Positions 1 through 12,400 of a stretch of DNA of 64,000 nucleotides are shown piece by piece. The notes below the pieces were generated by a model. The model saw only the letters and a program-made list of their open reading frames with translations. It did not search any database and was not told the origin of the DNA. This DNA comes from Gigaspora rosea (taxonomy: Eukaryota > Glomeromycota > Glomeromycetes > Diversisporales > Gigasporaceae). The stretch spans positions 38,952 to 102,951 of the forward strand of contig QKWP01000817.1 in assembly GCA_003550325.1 (NCBI GenBank), given 5' to 3'. Position 1 is the stretch's first letter, and each line of letters begins with the position of its first letter. Both the position numbers and the translations under genes were made by a program.

Positions 1-300
1 ATTTGGTGCAAATTCGGTTGGGTTTTCTGGTCTTTTTTTTTTTCCTTATGATGTAATTTATTGTTATAATAAATTAAAATTGTTAATCGATATTGGATAT
101 AATAAAATTTATTCGGTGCAAATTCAGTTGGGTTTTCTGGGTTTTTTTTTTTTAAAGTCAATATCGTTGAAATACTGGAGTTGCCGTTGTAGTACTAGGG
201 TTGCATTTGGTGCAAATTCGGTTGGGTTTTTTGTTTTTTGTTTTTTTTTTTGCTTAGTAATTTATTGTTAAAATTGTTAATCGATATTGCGACAATAAAA
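1..300. repeat. Degenerate ~100-bp tandem repeat
   Basis: Three copies of a unit containing GGTGCAAATTCGGTTGGG followed by a T-run begin near 5, 117 and 210. They are separated by related sequence that includes TTGTTAATCGATATTG. There is no coding potential; apparent reading frames across it are repeat translation. The left end may continue outside the window. Confidence 0.7.
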
Positions 301-304
301 ATCA

Positions 305-322
305 ATCACGTGATCACGTGAT
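305..322. other. 18-bp perfect palindrome with two CACGTG sites
   Basis: ATCACGTGATCACGTGAT equals its own reverse complement and holds two CACGTG cores. It could bind bHLH factors, but no gene starts nearby, so it is more likely a remnant of a repeat end. Confidence 0.5.
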
Positions 323-1850
323 CGATTTTTATTGGTCGATCACGGGGTCGCCATAAAATAACGCCCTTAATTTATTTATTATAATTTTTAAAATATAAAA
401 TAGTGCATTTACTAGCCAATAAACTAAATTAAAAATAAGAAAAATTGGTCTAAAAATTATAAGCTTGTTGAAAATTAAATTTTTTATAAAAAGAGCTATT
501 AACTTTGATCATTAAAAGATAATTAAGCAACCTGAATTTCTAACTCTGGTATATTAATTTTATAGTAATTATTGTATATTGTGATTACAATAGCTATTAC
601 AATAATAAACATATATATAATATACTATTGGCTGTTTATATTTATGTGATACTAGTAATGATCACTAGTAGCAATAAATAGCAACCTTTTAATTTTATGT
701 ACATCTTATGAGAACATAAATTATAAATTTTATGTTTTTAGTTTGTTCTCAAAAGAGAACACTATTTTTAAATACATTATTTTCAAAATTTTTTGAATGT
801 TATTGAGAACATTGAAAATATTAAATATTTTTCACTGGTACTTTTCTTGATAAACAATGTATTGCCAACTTTTTAGCATTGAAAATTTTATGGATTGTTT
901 TATAAATATTATTCAGTTTTTTTATATACGGCAATGTAAGTTTCATAATATTCACATCATATATTTTTTGCAGCTCTGCATTAATTTTATTTTTGATTTG
1001 AGTAATAATTATCTAAAAGAAAAAGATTGTTGACTTATTCAAAATACATGTTTTAAACAAAAATAGAATATATTATTAATATCTTGGATTTTGTATTGTC
1101 TTGCATCAAGTTTAGAAAGTGACCCAATTAACTTTTTATATTTTGTACTATATTTTACTAGGAACCAGAAACCGGTATAAGTCTCGAGCTCATGACGCAA
1201 GCATTCAGTAAGCCCTGAAAAATCTAGTAATACACATGTAGCAGATCACTTTTTTCAGGGGCTTACAGACGGAAAATGCTGAAACTACAGTTTTGATATT
1301 TCTATTATGAATACATCAAAATCGTAATTTTGGTCATCAAAGCGCATAGAAATATAAGTCCTTCGCTTCACTCCAGACAATAAGAATATGCATCCTTTTA
1401 TGAATAAAAATATTTATTTAATATTTATTTAATAAAACAGTACCTTTACTACATAAATAATTATTAGCTTTACTAACCCCAAAGCTATTTCTTGTTTCTA
1501 AAACTATGGTTGTTATTGCATTATAAAAAATTAAATTGAAAAGTGTTACTAAAGGGTTTTAGAATAAAAAAAAAATAGTATAAGGAACTTTCTTATTTTT
1601 TGAAAATGCATGGGTTTAATCATAAGGTAGTTGACCAATCATAAAACTGTTTTATAACCAAATAATACATGTTTTGTCAAAACAGATAGATAATAGTTAA
1701 ACAAACAAACCAATTAATAGATGCAATTCAAATATTACAATTTCTTTATTATGTTAAAAATTTCATATCATAAAGAATAAAATTATTTATCCAAATTATA
1801 ATACAACTTACAAAATGCAAGAGCTTAATTAAAAAGTTTTTGATAACAAG
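323..1850. other. Gene-free A+T-rich stretch
   Basis: No coding region is supported. At 1205-1270 a short imperfect hairpin has arms around AGTAAGCCCTGAAAAA and its complement, probably a worn small inverted-repeat element. Near 645-690 a solitary copy of the end seen at 6000-6350 occurs (CTAGTAGCAATAAATAG). Confidence 0.5.
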
Positions 1851-1853
1851 TTA

Positions 1854-2077
1854 GGCTATACAAATTTAATTGCTTGGTTTTCATAACACGAAACTTTTTA
1901 ATTGACCCGGCCGGCCAGCTTTTTTTTTTAAATTTCTTATATAAAATTTTATAAAATTTTAAAAATTTTTTTTTGAAATTCCACCCGGTTAGTAAAACAT
2001 ATAAAAAAAATTTTTTGGAAGTTTCAAATTTTGACCCGGCCGGGTTATGAAAACCAATTGGTCAATTTTGTATGGCC
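1854..2077. mobile_element. PIF/Harbinger-like MITE, TSD TTA
   Basis: The 224-bp inverted-repeat element begins GGCTATACAAA and ends in the complement of GGCCATACAAA. It is flanked by TTA (1851-1853 and 2078-2080). The arms continue through GGTTTTCATAAC and a GACCCGGCCGG motif on both sides. A 3-bp TWA target duplication with G-rich ends is typical of PIF/Harbinger elements. It encodes nothing and must be mobilised in trans. Confidence 0.72.
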
Positions 2078-2308
2078 TTACATATCCTTTATTAATATTT
2101 TTTTAAAAATTTTATATAATTAACAAAGCTATATTATCATATATATAAAACAGTTTTTATTGAACCAAACATCTTCTAAAGAACAATACAACTTTTGAAA
2201 ATAGTCTGCAAAAACCTACAAATAAAATAAACAAGTTGATTACTTAAATAATAATAAAAATAATAAAAAGAAAAATAACATTAAGCTTCACAAATTAAGC
2301 AGTACAAT

Positions 2309-3270
2309 TAGTGATTTGAACCAGTTGGACTATAATCAGTTAACTAATCCGAACCAAATAAATTTTGGGTAACTAGTTGAACAAATGCTTAAGGGTAGTG
2401 ACATATATTACATAATATAATTTTACTATACTCCTTACCCCCCTCCCTACATAAGAGAAATTTGATTGGCTATTATGAACTTCTATATTTAACATAAAAT
2501 TTTAGAGACATTCCCTTCTCCTCTAAAATATTACGTAATATCTGTTACCACCCTAATTGGTTGATCTGTACAACTGGTTGAGAATTGATAATTGATTGAC
2601 TAGTAGTTGACCTGTACAACCAGTTGAAAATCAATAATCAGTTAACAAATATAAATAATATTAGGAATGAGCAAAGATTACAAAAGTTCTAAAAAGAAAA
2701 TGAATAAACATAAAAATCAAGCAATATTAAGAGTAAAGGTCTAATAATCCCAAAAGTAAAGCATGAAGTAATTTTAATTAGTTGCAATCGGTTAATATCA
2801 AATATTTCGGTTCGGTTAACTGATTAATGAAGTTTTCTTGGCTCAAATCACCACTTAGTTGAGCCAATTATGCTCAGTTATATTGGGTTATAGTGATTTG
2901 AACTGAGAAAAATTTTCTTAATCAGTTAACCGAACTAAATTATTTGGTATCAACCAATTCAACCGATTAAGGTTACTTCACGTTTACTTTCAGGAATTTT
3001 CGGACCTTTACTCAAATTTTTGTCTTGTCTACTATGTTTATTCATTTTCTTTTCAGAACTTTTTGGGACCTTTGCTCTTTTATGATATCATTTACATTTT
3101 GTCATTCGATTCTCAACCAGCTGTATGGGTTAACCAATTAAGCATTTACTCAACCAGTTACCTAAAATTTATTCAGTTCGGGTCAGTTAACTGATTATAG
3201 CACAACCGGTTCAAATCACTATTAGGTTAGTTAACTGATTGACAATTTTGTTATCTGGTTCAAGTCACTA
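2309..3270. mobile_element. hAT-like foldback element, TSD AGTACAAT
   Basis: The 962-bp element has inverted termini TAGTGATTTGAACCAG / TAGTGACTTGAACCAG. A perfect 8-bp target duplication AGTACAAT lies at 2301-2308 and 3271-3278, the hAT size. The arms mirror each other almost to a centre near 2855. They are filled with variants of two words, TCAGTTAACTGATT and AACCGGTTGA. It has no ORF. The left arm is interrupted by the insertion at 2393-2553. A truncated relative lies at 54895-54970. Confidence 0.85.
2393..2553. mobile_element. PIF/Harbinger-like MITE, TSD TAA
   Basis: The 161-bp element has ends GGGTAGTGACA / GGGTGGTAACA and TAA on both sides (2390-2392, 2554-2556). It sits inside the left arm of the surrounding hAT-like foldback. 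The uninterrupted right arm near 3130-3145 reads straight across the site (AATGCTTAATTGG after complementing), so it acts as an internal empty site and fixes the boundaries. Confidence 0.82.
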
Positions 3271-3278
3271 AGTACAAT

Positions 3279-3744
3279 ATTTTTATTACCTCTTACTATA
3301 TGGTAGATAGTATTTTAACTTTTAAGAGATACTTGCTATAAGGTTATTTTACTAGCAAAGTATTGTACTAATAATATTTTTTTTTTTAAGTTTGCTTAGA
3401 GCAAAAAATTCTGGTTTTACAATACTATGCTATAAAATATGTATATAATATCAATTCTGGAAGTTATTAGATTCAAATATCTCTATGATAAAAAAAATAA
3501 AATATTTTAAAAATTAAATTATTGTATATTTGATATCAAAATTTTGAAATTGGAAAATAGAATAGAGTATTTAGAGACTCTTATATAAAATAAAAAAAAC
3601 TTTTAACTATAATTGTATAATTCTAATTCTAAAATATAAAAAATTCAAAATTTATTGTATAGAACATACATACCACCAAAATTGATTTTTGAAAAATGCC
3701 TATTTTGGGTTTTCAAAAATAAATTGAAATTTTTTATAAGAAGT
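3279..3744. other. Gene-free A+T-rich stretch
   Basis: No reading frame or RNA is supported. From about 3745 an inverted-repeat arm begins (GTCACTATTAGTATTAGAG) whose worn partner lies near 4700-4735, so an older element probably surrounds 3745-4735. Confidence 0.4.
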
Positions 3745-3799
3745 CACTATTAGTATTAGAGTTAGGGTTTAGTATGGTCAAATTTTAATTACTTTAGGG

Positions 3800-4058
3800 C
3801 AGTGTTGTACATGGACATTGTTCCGCCGATTTTTTAGGGACGCGGACAGTCCGGGACGGGATGTCCGGACATGTCTGCAATAATGTCCCAACATGATGGA
3901 CATGTCCGCCAGGTAAAACCAATCAAATTGCGGAATTATACAAATTTTATTGGTTGATGATCACGTATTTAGTCGCCAAATGTCCGGGACAAAAAAAATT
4001 CTGGACGGACATGTCCCGGACTGTCCGCCGTCCGTGTCTGTGTCCCATGACAACACTG
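3800..4058. mobile_element. hAT-like MITE rich in GGACATGTCC, TSD CTTTAGGG
   Basis: The 259-bp element has termini CAGTGTTGTACATGG / CAGTGTTGTCATGGGA. A perfect 8-bp duplication CTTTAGGG lies at 3792-3799 and 4059-4066. Both halves carry repeated GGACATGTCC-type words and are far more G+C-rich than the surroundings. The long open frame at 3950-4171 crosses its end and is not a gene. Confidence 0.88.
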
Positions 4059-4066
4059 CTTTAGGG

Positions 4067-4655
4067 AGCCATCATAAATTAGGTGATTTCCATCTCTTAA
4101 AGGGCTACTCTTACCTACATCTGACACCTATTAGCCAATCAAATTGCGCAAAAAATTTATATATTAATTAATAAAAAACTTTGATATTATGTAACTTTTG
4201 ATCTACCAAACCATTTTGAATAATTTAACTACCAAAATGATCCTCTCAAAGAGAGGATTCTAACAAGTCCAAACCTATTAAAATTCAATTACTAGATCGT
4301 AAGATCAATCTAGATTTAAATAATATTATAGTATATTAAAATATTATATAATATTTATAGTTATTCAAATCTATATCGATATTATGATTTAGTAATTGGA
4401 ATTTAATAATTTTAGGTTTGTTAGAATCCTCTCTTTGAGAGATCATTTTGGTAGTTAAATCATCTAAATTGGTCTAGTAGATCAAAAGTTATTTAATATT
4501 AAATTTATATATAAATTTATAATTTTAATTAACAAATTTTTTATAATTTTGGCCAGAATTTGATAATTCCGGCCAGAATTACACCTGATGTATTGGCTAA
4601 CCCACCCACCCACCAAAAAATCACTTGATTCCTGTTAGCACCTTTAGCAGAAATT
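4067..4655. mobile_element. Foldback element of the GATCAAAAGTTATT family
   Basis: The arms meet near 4345. The left arm runs AACTTTTGATCTACCAAACC, then ACTACCAAAATGATC, CTCTCAAAGAGAGGATTC and ACAAGTCC; the right arm is the complement. The outer ends (GGAGCCATCA...AGGTGATTT and complement) match those of the larger copies at 25489 and 31961. No ORF. The hAT-like MITE at 3800-4058 inserted at its left terminus. Confidence 0.7.
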
Positions 4656-4659
4656 AGAT

Positions 4660-5366
4660 GTACTATATATAAAATCAATAAAAAATACTCTCAAACTTTA
4701 ATCCTAACACCAATAGTAAAAGTGATGCTAGTATTCTAGAGTTTATGCAAAAAATTCATTATGTAATTATGTGAATTTCAGTATCATCTGTGACAATGAA
4801 TATTTAAATACAGTACATTAAAAAATCTAAGCCTTTAGCATGATTAAAAGCTAAAACACTAGATTATTATACTTTTAAGATACTTCGTATTGGTATAACA
4901 GAAGAGTGTTATTTATTCAAGCCAAAAAAAAAAAACTTAAAAAAAAATATTATTTTTGTTGTTATCAATATTAAATTTAATTTTTTGTTTATTAATGTTA
5001 ATAGAATTTTTTTTTTTTTAGTGATCCAAATCTTAAATCTTCCATACAAAATATTAAACCCAAAAAAAAAACTTATAATGGTCACTGTTGAAAAACCAGT
5101 TGTAAAACAAAAACATGCACTTGGTGAAAAAATAATTCAAATTGTTCAAGAAGGTCCTATAAAAAAATCTATTCAGATATGCACATGTTTTTATAGAAAA
5201 GCATAGCAATATGTGGAATGGCCAGAGAAACAGGTTTGTATATGTGAATTCCATGTTAGTACAACTAAAATGGTCCAAATTGGACTGTTTGCCTAGACAT
5301 TTTGGACCATAAATTGACCAGGTTTTGCTACACTTTACTAAGCCAAAATTTATAGGTTTTGGCATA
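4660..5366. other. Gene-free stretch, possible old exon
   Basis: A run of about 40 codons at 5078-5206 (VTVEKPVVKQKHALGEK...) reads open on +, but it lacks a convincing start, partner exons or a recognised family. CATG-rich text at 5160-5270 resembles 15820-15920. I do not call a gene here. Confidence 0.3.
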
Positions 5367-5657
5367 GTTGAGACCAGAGACATAAAAATTTTGAAAAAAT
5401 TAGAAAATAATAAATTACAATTTTTACCGAATATTATATTATAAAACAATTTTTACTTTTTTTTATGCATGTGAAGTCATATATAAAATCTGATTGGTTG
5501 ACTATTTTAATTTACCAATCATATTTCATATTTACTTGTACAACTTCACATGAAAGATAGTGATCTATTTTTATGTTAGCAAAATTTAAAATACAGAATA
5601 TTATAACTGCTAAGTGTATTTTAAAAAACTAGATACTAAACTAGTATAAACTAAGTA

Positions 5658-5861
5658 CAATCACCTCTCTCTAATCCAAACCTCTCTAAACTGAACACTA
5701 TTAAACTCTCTTTAAACTGAACAATATCTCCTAGAACATTTGTAAATTTTATTATAAAGTTTGGATAAGCTATATATAACTTTTTGAAAACTGAACTTGT
5801 TCAAATTTTTATATAGTAAAAAAAAGCAGTCCCAGCAATTCAGATTAGAGAGAGTTGACTG
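5658..5861. mobile_element. Tc1/mariner (pogo)-like MITE, TA target
   Basis: The 204-bp element has ends CAATCACCTCTCTCTAATCC / CAGTCAACTCTCTCTAATCT and is flanked by TA (5656-5657, 5862-5863). The CAGTCAACTCTC-type end and TA duplication are those of pogo-like Tc1/mariner MITEs. No ORF. Confidence 0.75.
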
Positions 5862-5999
5862 TAGTAAGTTTTTAAAACTTTATATATATATAAAGAATGG
5901 ACATATATATAACAGAATAGGTGTATTATGAAATTTAAATATAAAAAATTTCTTATAAATCCGTTATACACATATCTGATATTAATAAAAAGGAGTTTG

Positions 6000-6350
6000 C
6001 TATTTATTGCTAGTGGTAATTATCAATCACTAGTGATCAATTTACCAATTAAAATTTAGGATCAAATATAACATGTAGATTAATTTTTGCGTAACAAAAA
6101 CAAAAATTTTTAAAAAATTGCTAAAATTGCTTCTAACCTAAAATTTTGTCTATGATCCTACTTTTTTTATACAAAAAAAAAATTTTTTACTAAATTTTAC
6201 TATATACAAAGCTCTATTCTAATTTTTAATCTTTACCCTTACCCTAATACTAAAGAGATTTAATTTTTATTTAATACAAACTGTTTGTTTTGTTTATTTT
6301 GTTTTATGTATTGTAGATCACTGGTGATTATTACCACTGGCAATAAATAG
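6000..6350. mobile_element. MITE, CTATTTATTGC ends (copy 1)
   Basis: The ~350-bp element has inverted ends CTATTTATTGCTAGTGGTAA / CTATTTATTGCCAGTGGTAA that extend through ATCACTAGTGATC. The interior (TAACATGTAGATTAATTTTTGCG..., CTTTACCCTTACCCTAATA) is shared in the same order with 42487-42808. Target duplication not resolved. Confidence 0.65.
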
Positions 6351-7400
6351 TAATTTTATAATAAAAAACTATATAATGAATATTTTTTTATTATACTGTA
6401 GAACCTGATTTTTTTTGTTACGATTTAAATGCTACAATTATGATATCAAAAATCTGCAACAAGTGAATTTTATGAGTACTTTTTGATAATCATAAGCATG
6501 TTTATTGAACAAAAATAGAAATTATGCTCTAAACATACTATAGTCAGACCTCTATAAATACAATTTTTATAAATGCAATACCTTTCTAAATGCACGTTTT
6601 TTTCTTTTCCGTAAGATGTTATTAGTACTAAATGCATGTTTTATATTCTGTAAATGCATGTTTTCTTAATAACATTTTATATCACACTAACCTCCCTAAA
6701 TGCACGTAGCTAATCAAATTTTAGTATTTAAGATAGGTTATACAGTTTTTAGTAGAAGTTATACAAACTTGATGATCTAATTTTTAAAGCTGCAATTTAG
6801 TTGGCTCTCTCTAAATGCAAACCTTCCTAAATGCATGTTGCCCAAATATCTTTCATATGTCATAACTAGATTTTGGCCAATTTTGGTCCAATTTGCTAAA
6901 AACAACAAAATATTTTGTTTAAATAACTTTTGATTAATGAACTTTTTTTTTGTTAAATGCTCCTCACTGAGAGCTTCATTTTAAAAAAAAGTTTGTTCAA
7001 ATTGGTTCACTGAATGCCAAGATAATTGGCAAAACCAGTTTTTTGTTTCTCAAATTTTAGGGGTTTTTGCTGAAAAACAAGTATGACCTCTATACTAGAT
7101 GTCTGGGGTCCTGTTGTAGGCTCATCTCTATGAGTTGTATTTATTATCACCAAAATTTGTACAGGGATTACTATTGATTTTTATCATTATTGGATAGTAA
7201 TCGATTTAAATCCCCCTGACAAGGACTATCGATTAAGATAGTAATCAATAATAATCGGTAATAATCGATAGATATCAGATTAAAAATCAGGAATAACAAT
7301 ACTATTATACTGTATACTTATTTTTAAACGTTTTACATGTTTTCGCATATTTTCACAAGGTTTCGCAATTTAATATAAAATTTTATATTTTTTATTTATT

Positions 7401-8434
7401 TTTATTTTTTTTTTTTTTGTGTTAAAGTTCCCGCTTTGGGTGAGAGTTTATTTAATCAAGCCTGTGGATCAAGGGCGCCTCTTTGGGCGCACCCACAATT
7501 GAGTTGCATTGAATAAGAGTACAACTAGCCACACGTACAACTTTTGGTTGTCTAATTTAAGTAGTCCGCCCGAAGGTTCTACACTAGTTGCCATACCTAC
7601 AACCCAACTAGGGGATTGCCTATTTAAACCCTCTGGTCCAACGCTTCGCATGTCAATCCTACTTGTGATCACCGGTACAGCCCTCCGATACATTAGTCAG
7701 TCGAAGACAGTCCCGGATGCTACCTACATCCCCTTAGGACTAATTTATCCTCGCGGGTAAACTTGGTAGAGCAGTCCCTGTCCCACACAGGTATTACCTA
7801 CACTTCGGTAACTTACGCACTCACCGAGGCAAGCAACTTGCAGTCAGGGGTACCTAACCGCTACCATTACCTATTTCTGTCCTTGTAAGGTTCATACTGA
7901 CCCCGGTACCCACCATTACTTTCCTATCGGTCCATCACCAGGTGCCCCAAACTTGCAAACCAGTTGGCCCGGAAGAGTTGATCTACCCAGCATTAGGTGC
8001 TACTATGGTTTTTCTTCCCCTGGTACCTAATTCCAGAACATAGGTCCTTTTCCTCCGGTACGACTCCGGCGGCCAGGTTGGTTGACCCTCTCCTCCGAAG
8101 GTCATATCGTCCAGTTCTCCAGCTCCGGTTTCCAATATTCCGGTTCTGGTAGCACTGTCGAAGATCGTTGCTACCTCCTTACTCAGAACTTTCCAAATGG
8201 GTTTCTATTTCCCCGGTTTCTTGGATTTGTCTGTGTCACCGGACACAACTTCGCCCGAAAGCTCCCATTCGAGATGGTAACCAAGGACTACAGGTAATAT
8301 ACCCAACCGATCGACAAGAAATAGTTACCGTAATACAGGTCTATTTTTCCAAAGCGTCGCCAGTGGGATTTGAACCCTAGACCTGCCACTTGGGGGGTGA
8401 CAACTTACCAACTTCCCTAAGTCGCCACACCTTC
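7401..8434 (-). mobile_element. ~1-kb tRNA-headed SINE-like retroposon
   Basis: A 16-bp target duplication ATATTTTTTATTTATT lies at 7385-7400 and 8435-8450. Read on -, the element starts with a tRNA-like head. Near 8405 TTAGGGAAGTTGGTAAG stands as box A, and at 8365-8378 GGGTTCAAATCCC stands as box B. It ends at an A-tail after AATAAACTCTCACCC. There is no coding capacity; open frames at 7469-7693, 7509-7760 and 8082-8380 are incidental. It is unusually long for a SINE. Relatives are at 40620-41760 and 44567-44919. Confidence 0.8.
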
Positions 8435-8479
8435 ATATTTTTTATTTATTATTATTATTATACATTATATTTAATTAAA

Positions 8480-8690
8480 TATATATTTTTAATCAATATT
8501 GTATATTTTATTATATATTATTATACATTTTTTACAAAAAAATGAAAAAAATAACAAAAAAAAATAAAAACAAAAAAAACTAAACCCAAAAAAATAATGA
8601 AAAAAACAAAACGAAAAAATAGTAATATTTTGAACCCTTTCACACTTCATCGCATAATGCTAGCTCTATATACTTATTTTTCTCATCCTG
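8480..8690. repeat. Host repeat split by the 8694 insertion (left part)
   Basis: An A-rich array of AAAACAAAAAA, then TTTCACACTTCATCGCATAA and TACTTATTTTTCTCATCC. The right part resumes at 14026 and the same order recurs near 14160-14250 and 42920-43040. Those copies show this locus before the hAT-like insertion. Confidence 0.6.
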
Positions 8691-9147
8691 CAGTAGGGGT
8701 CTTAGCTGGGTCGGGTCTGACCCAGGTCAGAAAAAACCCGGGTTGGGTCAGACCCGGGTCAGACCCGAGTTAGTAATAGGTGACGCATGACGAAACCATT
8801 TCATTGCAAAAATAAATAAATAATTAATTAATTTATTATAAAAAAGTATTCATCTGATAAAAGAACTTCGTACGTACTTACAATTAGGCAAAATTCTCGT
8901 GATCTAGTGATCAGATCTGCATCATTTTAAAGTATGTATGCAGCGATCACAGATCGGAATTACCAGGAACGTAAGTGTATGGTTTTACTTGCATCTTAAA
9001 TCAAAGGCATATTAAATTAATTATGATGACATTTTTTAATATATGCAATAAAATCATTAATAATATTTAGTTTAGCAAAGTATAATAAATTACTATAATA
9101 AAATAATAATATATAAAAGTTTATTTTTTTCAAATCATATTATCATT

Positions 9148-9291
9148 ATGGGTCCAAAGCAAGTTTCATTAGACAGTCGAACATTAGAATTTAAGGAGGA
9201 TCTTGTAAAGGACAGTAATAAGCTAATGTGCCGATTCTTTCACTATAGTAGTGACTATAATATTCGGTTATCAAATAATCATCTTAGATGA
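9148..9291 (+). pseudogene. Broken N-terminus, hAT/BED- or CGGBP-like
   Basis: An ATG-initiated frame of 47 codons reads MGPKQVSLDSRTLEFKEDLV, then KDSNKLMCRF, and meets a stop at 9289-9291. The start resembles fungal BED-type zinc-finger proteins linked to hAT transposons. The expected Cys pair is lost after MCRF, where the frame runs into a 93-bp repeat. It may be the remnant of the transposase that moved 8694-14017. The assignment rests on remembered family resemblance. Confidence 0.35.
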
Positions 9292-9446
9292 TAAAACAGA
9301 ATTTGAATCAAGAACCAAGAAAATGTTGAATATTTTATACTTTTAACGGTTCATATTCGGTTATCAAATAATCATCTTAGATGATAAAACAGAATTTGAA
9401 TCAAGAACCAAGAAAATGTTGAATATTTTATACTTTTAACAGTTCA
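9261..9446. repeat. 93-bp tandem duplication
   Basis: Two head-to-tail copies (9261-9353, 9354-9446) begin at TATTCGGTTATCAAATAATC and appear to differ at one base near the end (AACGGTTCA versus AACAGTTCA). The frame DDKTEFESRTKKMLNILYF within each copy suggests a duplicated coding piece. Confidence 0.9.
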
Positions 9447-9463
9447 TGTAAAAAAATAAATTA

Positions 9464-12400
9464 AATTTTTAATGCAATAAATAAATAAATTGCTGATATC
9501 GAAAACATAATTTGCTAAATAATATCACAAATTCCACAGGTCCCTGTTCATTTTTTTTTAAAAAAAACGTGAAATTATTAGAAAATATCTGATTTGTGCG
9601 TCCTACTGAATGTACAAAGATATATAGTCGCATATAAAACGTTTCAAGATATCAAAAAAAAAACTTTGTTTTATTAAAATATCAATCCTTTAAATGTATT
9701 ACAACAATAGCTTTTTTTTTAAATAATTGCAAAGATAAAGGACTTTATTCAAGAGAAAGTCAAAGAATATTTACTCGTACATAAAAAATGAAGTAAAAAA
9801 ATATTTGCTATAGTTGTCAGATTTTTTTTAAAGTAAGTAATTTTTGTGTTAACTAGTATTTAATCGAGGAGATATAGTTAATATTGTCAGAGCTGTATCG
9901 GCCATGATTGAGAAGGCATTATAAGTGTTGTAGAGTTCATTCAATAGTGCTGTATGATAAACCTGCATAGCTGATTTAGTGTTGGTGGTAAAATTAATTT
10001 TACAAATTAATACGGTTATGGCATTGTCGTATTTTTTGCCGTTATTGCTGTGAGCCGTACAGCCGTAAAGCCGTATTGCAAAAATACTATTCTATAATAT
10101 CGTTTGTTAAAATGCTGTACTGCATTATGGTTTCTTTTAAATAATATACTATTAAATATTATTTTATTGATTTAGTACATGCAATGACTATGAAAAAAGG
10201 GGGTTTGTAGTCTAGGTTTTATTTTGACTTAAACGTCATGGTTTATTTTATTTGGTCAATTAGACCATTCTATAAGTCATATATCTTTAACAAGTTAATT
10301 AATCAGAAATAACACCATTTGTTAACAGCATTTATGGCTTTATAAGCCTACATATATACTTACGTGGTTTAAAATTTATAACTATTGTATTCTGCTGCAG
10401 AATACACTTTAAATAACTTTTATGCTTACAATAAATGAAATGCTTTTATGGCTAATAACAACATATTCATCAGTTTCTGACATGTAGTTACTTAACTATA
10501 ACATTATATATTATAAAGTAGTCACGGTATCGCATTATTACAATATTGTGTTTTTGCGGCATTACAGAATTACATTATGACATTATGGCATATAATTTTT
10601 ATAGCAATTAAACGTTATGCCGTAATTAATTCTACCATCGGTAAAATGCCGTAATTGCCGTAATTCAGTAATTCTACCACCAACTATAGTTGAGGAGTCA
10701 TAGTTGGTATTAACAATGCTGTACCGGTTAGACTTAGTGATGCTGTAGGAGGTATTATAAGTGTTGTAGAGTTCATTCAATAGTGCCATATTGATAACTG
10801 ATTTAGTTAAGAAGGCATAGTTGGTATTAACATGCTGTACCGGACAGAATTATTGATGTTGTATGAGGTATTATAAGTGTTGTAGAGTTCATTCAATATG
10901 CCGTAATGATAAACTGTATAGTTGGTTTAATATTCTGTACCGGCAAGAACCAATGATGCAATTAGTTGCTTGCTTAGATTTATTTAACAGGTTCTTCTAT
11001 ATATATGGGATGATGTTAAAGTTGCAAACTTTTTTGAATTCTGGAAATTAAGCTAAAATCTGATGAATAAATGCTTAAATGCAGAATCTCAAAGCTGACC
11101 AACTGCTGGAGAATTAGCTAATATGCTGAACCATTTTTTTAAGGGTTTGAAAAAATGAAGCGACTGAATATATAGGCAAGTCAAATAAATTATTTACATA
11201 CGAGCTATTTATACAAGTAGATTTTGAAATTTTCAAACCTTCCTATAAACCAGGTAATAATGTTTATATTTTTTAAAAGTTAGTAATNAATTTTTAATGC
11301 AATAAATAAATAAATTGCTGATATCGAAAACATAATTTGCTAAATAATATCACAAATTCCACAGGTCCCTGTTCATTTTTTTTTAAAAAAAACGTGAAAT
11401 TATTAGAAAATATCTGATTTGTGCGTCCTACTGAATGTACAAAGATATATAGTCGCATATAAAACGTTTCAAGATATCAAAAAAAAAACTTTGTTTTATT
11501 AAAATATCAATCCTTTAAATGTATTACAACAATAGCTTTTTTTTTAAATAATTGCAAAGATAAAGGACTTTATTCAAGAGAAAGTCAAAGAATATTTACT
11601 CGTACATAAAAAATGAAGTAAAAAAATATTTGCTATAGTTGTCAGATTTTTTTTAAAGTAAGTAATTTTTGTGTTAACTAGTATTTAATCGAGGAGATAT
11701 AGTTAATATTGTCAGAGCTGTATCGGCCATGATTGAGAAGGCATTATAAGTGTTGTAGAGTTCATTCAATAGTGCTGTATGATAAACCTGCATAGCTGAT
11801 TTAGTGTTGGTGGTAAAATTAATTTTACAAATTAATACGGTTATGGCATTGTCGTATTTTTTGCCGTTATTGCTGTGAGCCGTACAGCCGTAAAGCCGTA
11901 TTGCAAAAATACTATTCTATAATATCGTTTGTTAAAATGCTGTACTGCATTATGGTTTCTTTTAAATAATATACTATTAAATATTATTTTATTGATTTAG
12001 TACATGCAATGACTATGAAAAAAGGGGGTTTGTAGTCTAGGTTTTATTTTGACTTAAACGTCATGGTTTATTTTATTTGGTCAATTAGACCATTCTATAA
12101 GTCATATATCTTTAACAAGTTAATTAATCAGAAATAACACCATTTGTTAACAGCATTTATGGCTTTATAAGCCTACATATATACTTACGTGGTTTAAAAT
12201 TTATAACTATTGTATTCTGCTGCAGAATACACTTTAAATAACTTTTATGCTTACAATAAATGAAATGCTTTTATGGCTAATAACAACATATTCATCAGTT
12301 TCTGACATGTAGTTACTTAACTATAACATTATATATTATAAAGTAGTCACGGTATCGCATTATTACAATATTGTGTTTTTGCGGCATTACAGAATTACAT

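Noticed and set aside
3950..4171. 73-codon frame
   Set aside because: Spans the end of a hAT-like MITE into a foldback arm; two unrelated repeats joined by chance.
7469..8380. Open frames of mixed composition on both strands
   Set aside because: They lie inside a SINE-like element with tRNA head, A-tail and target duplication; no conserved frame among its copies.
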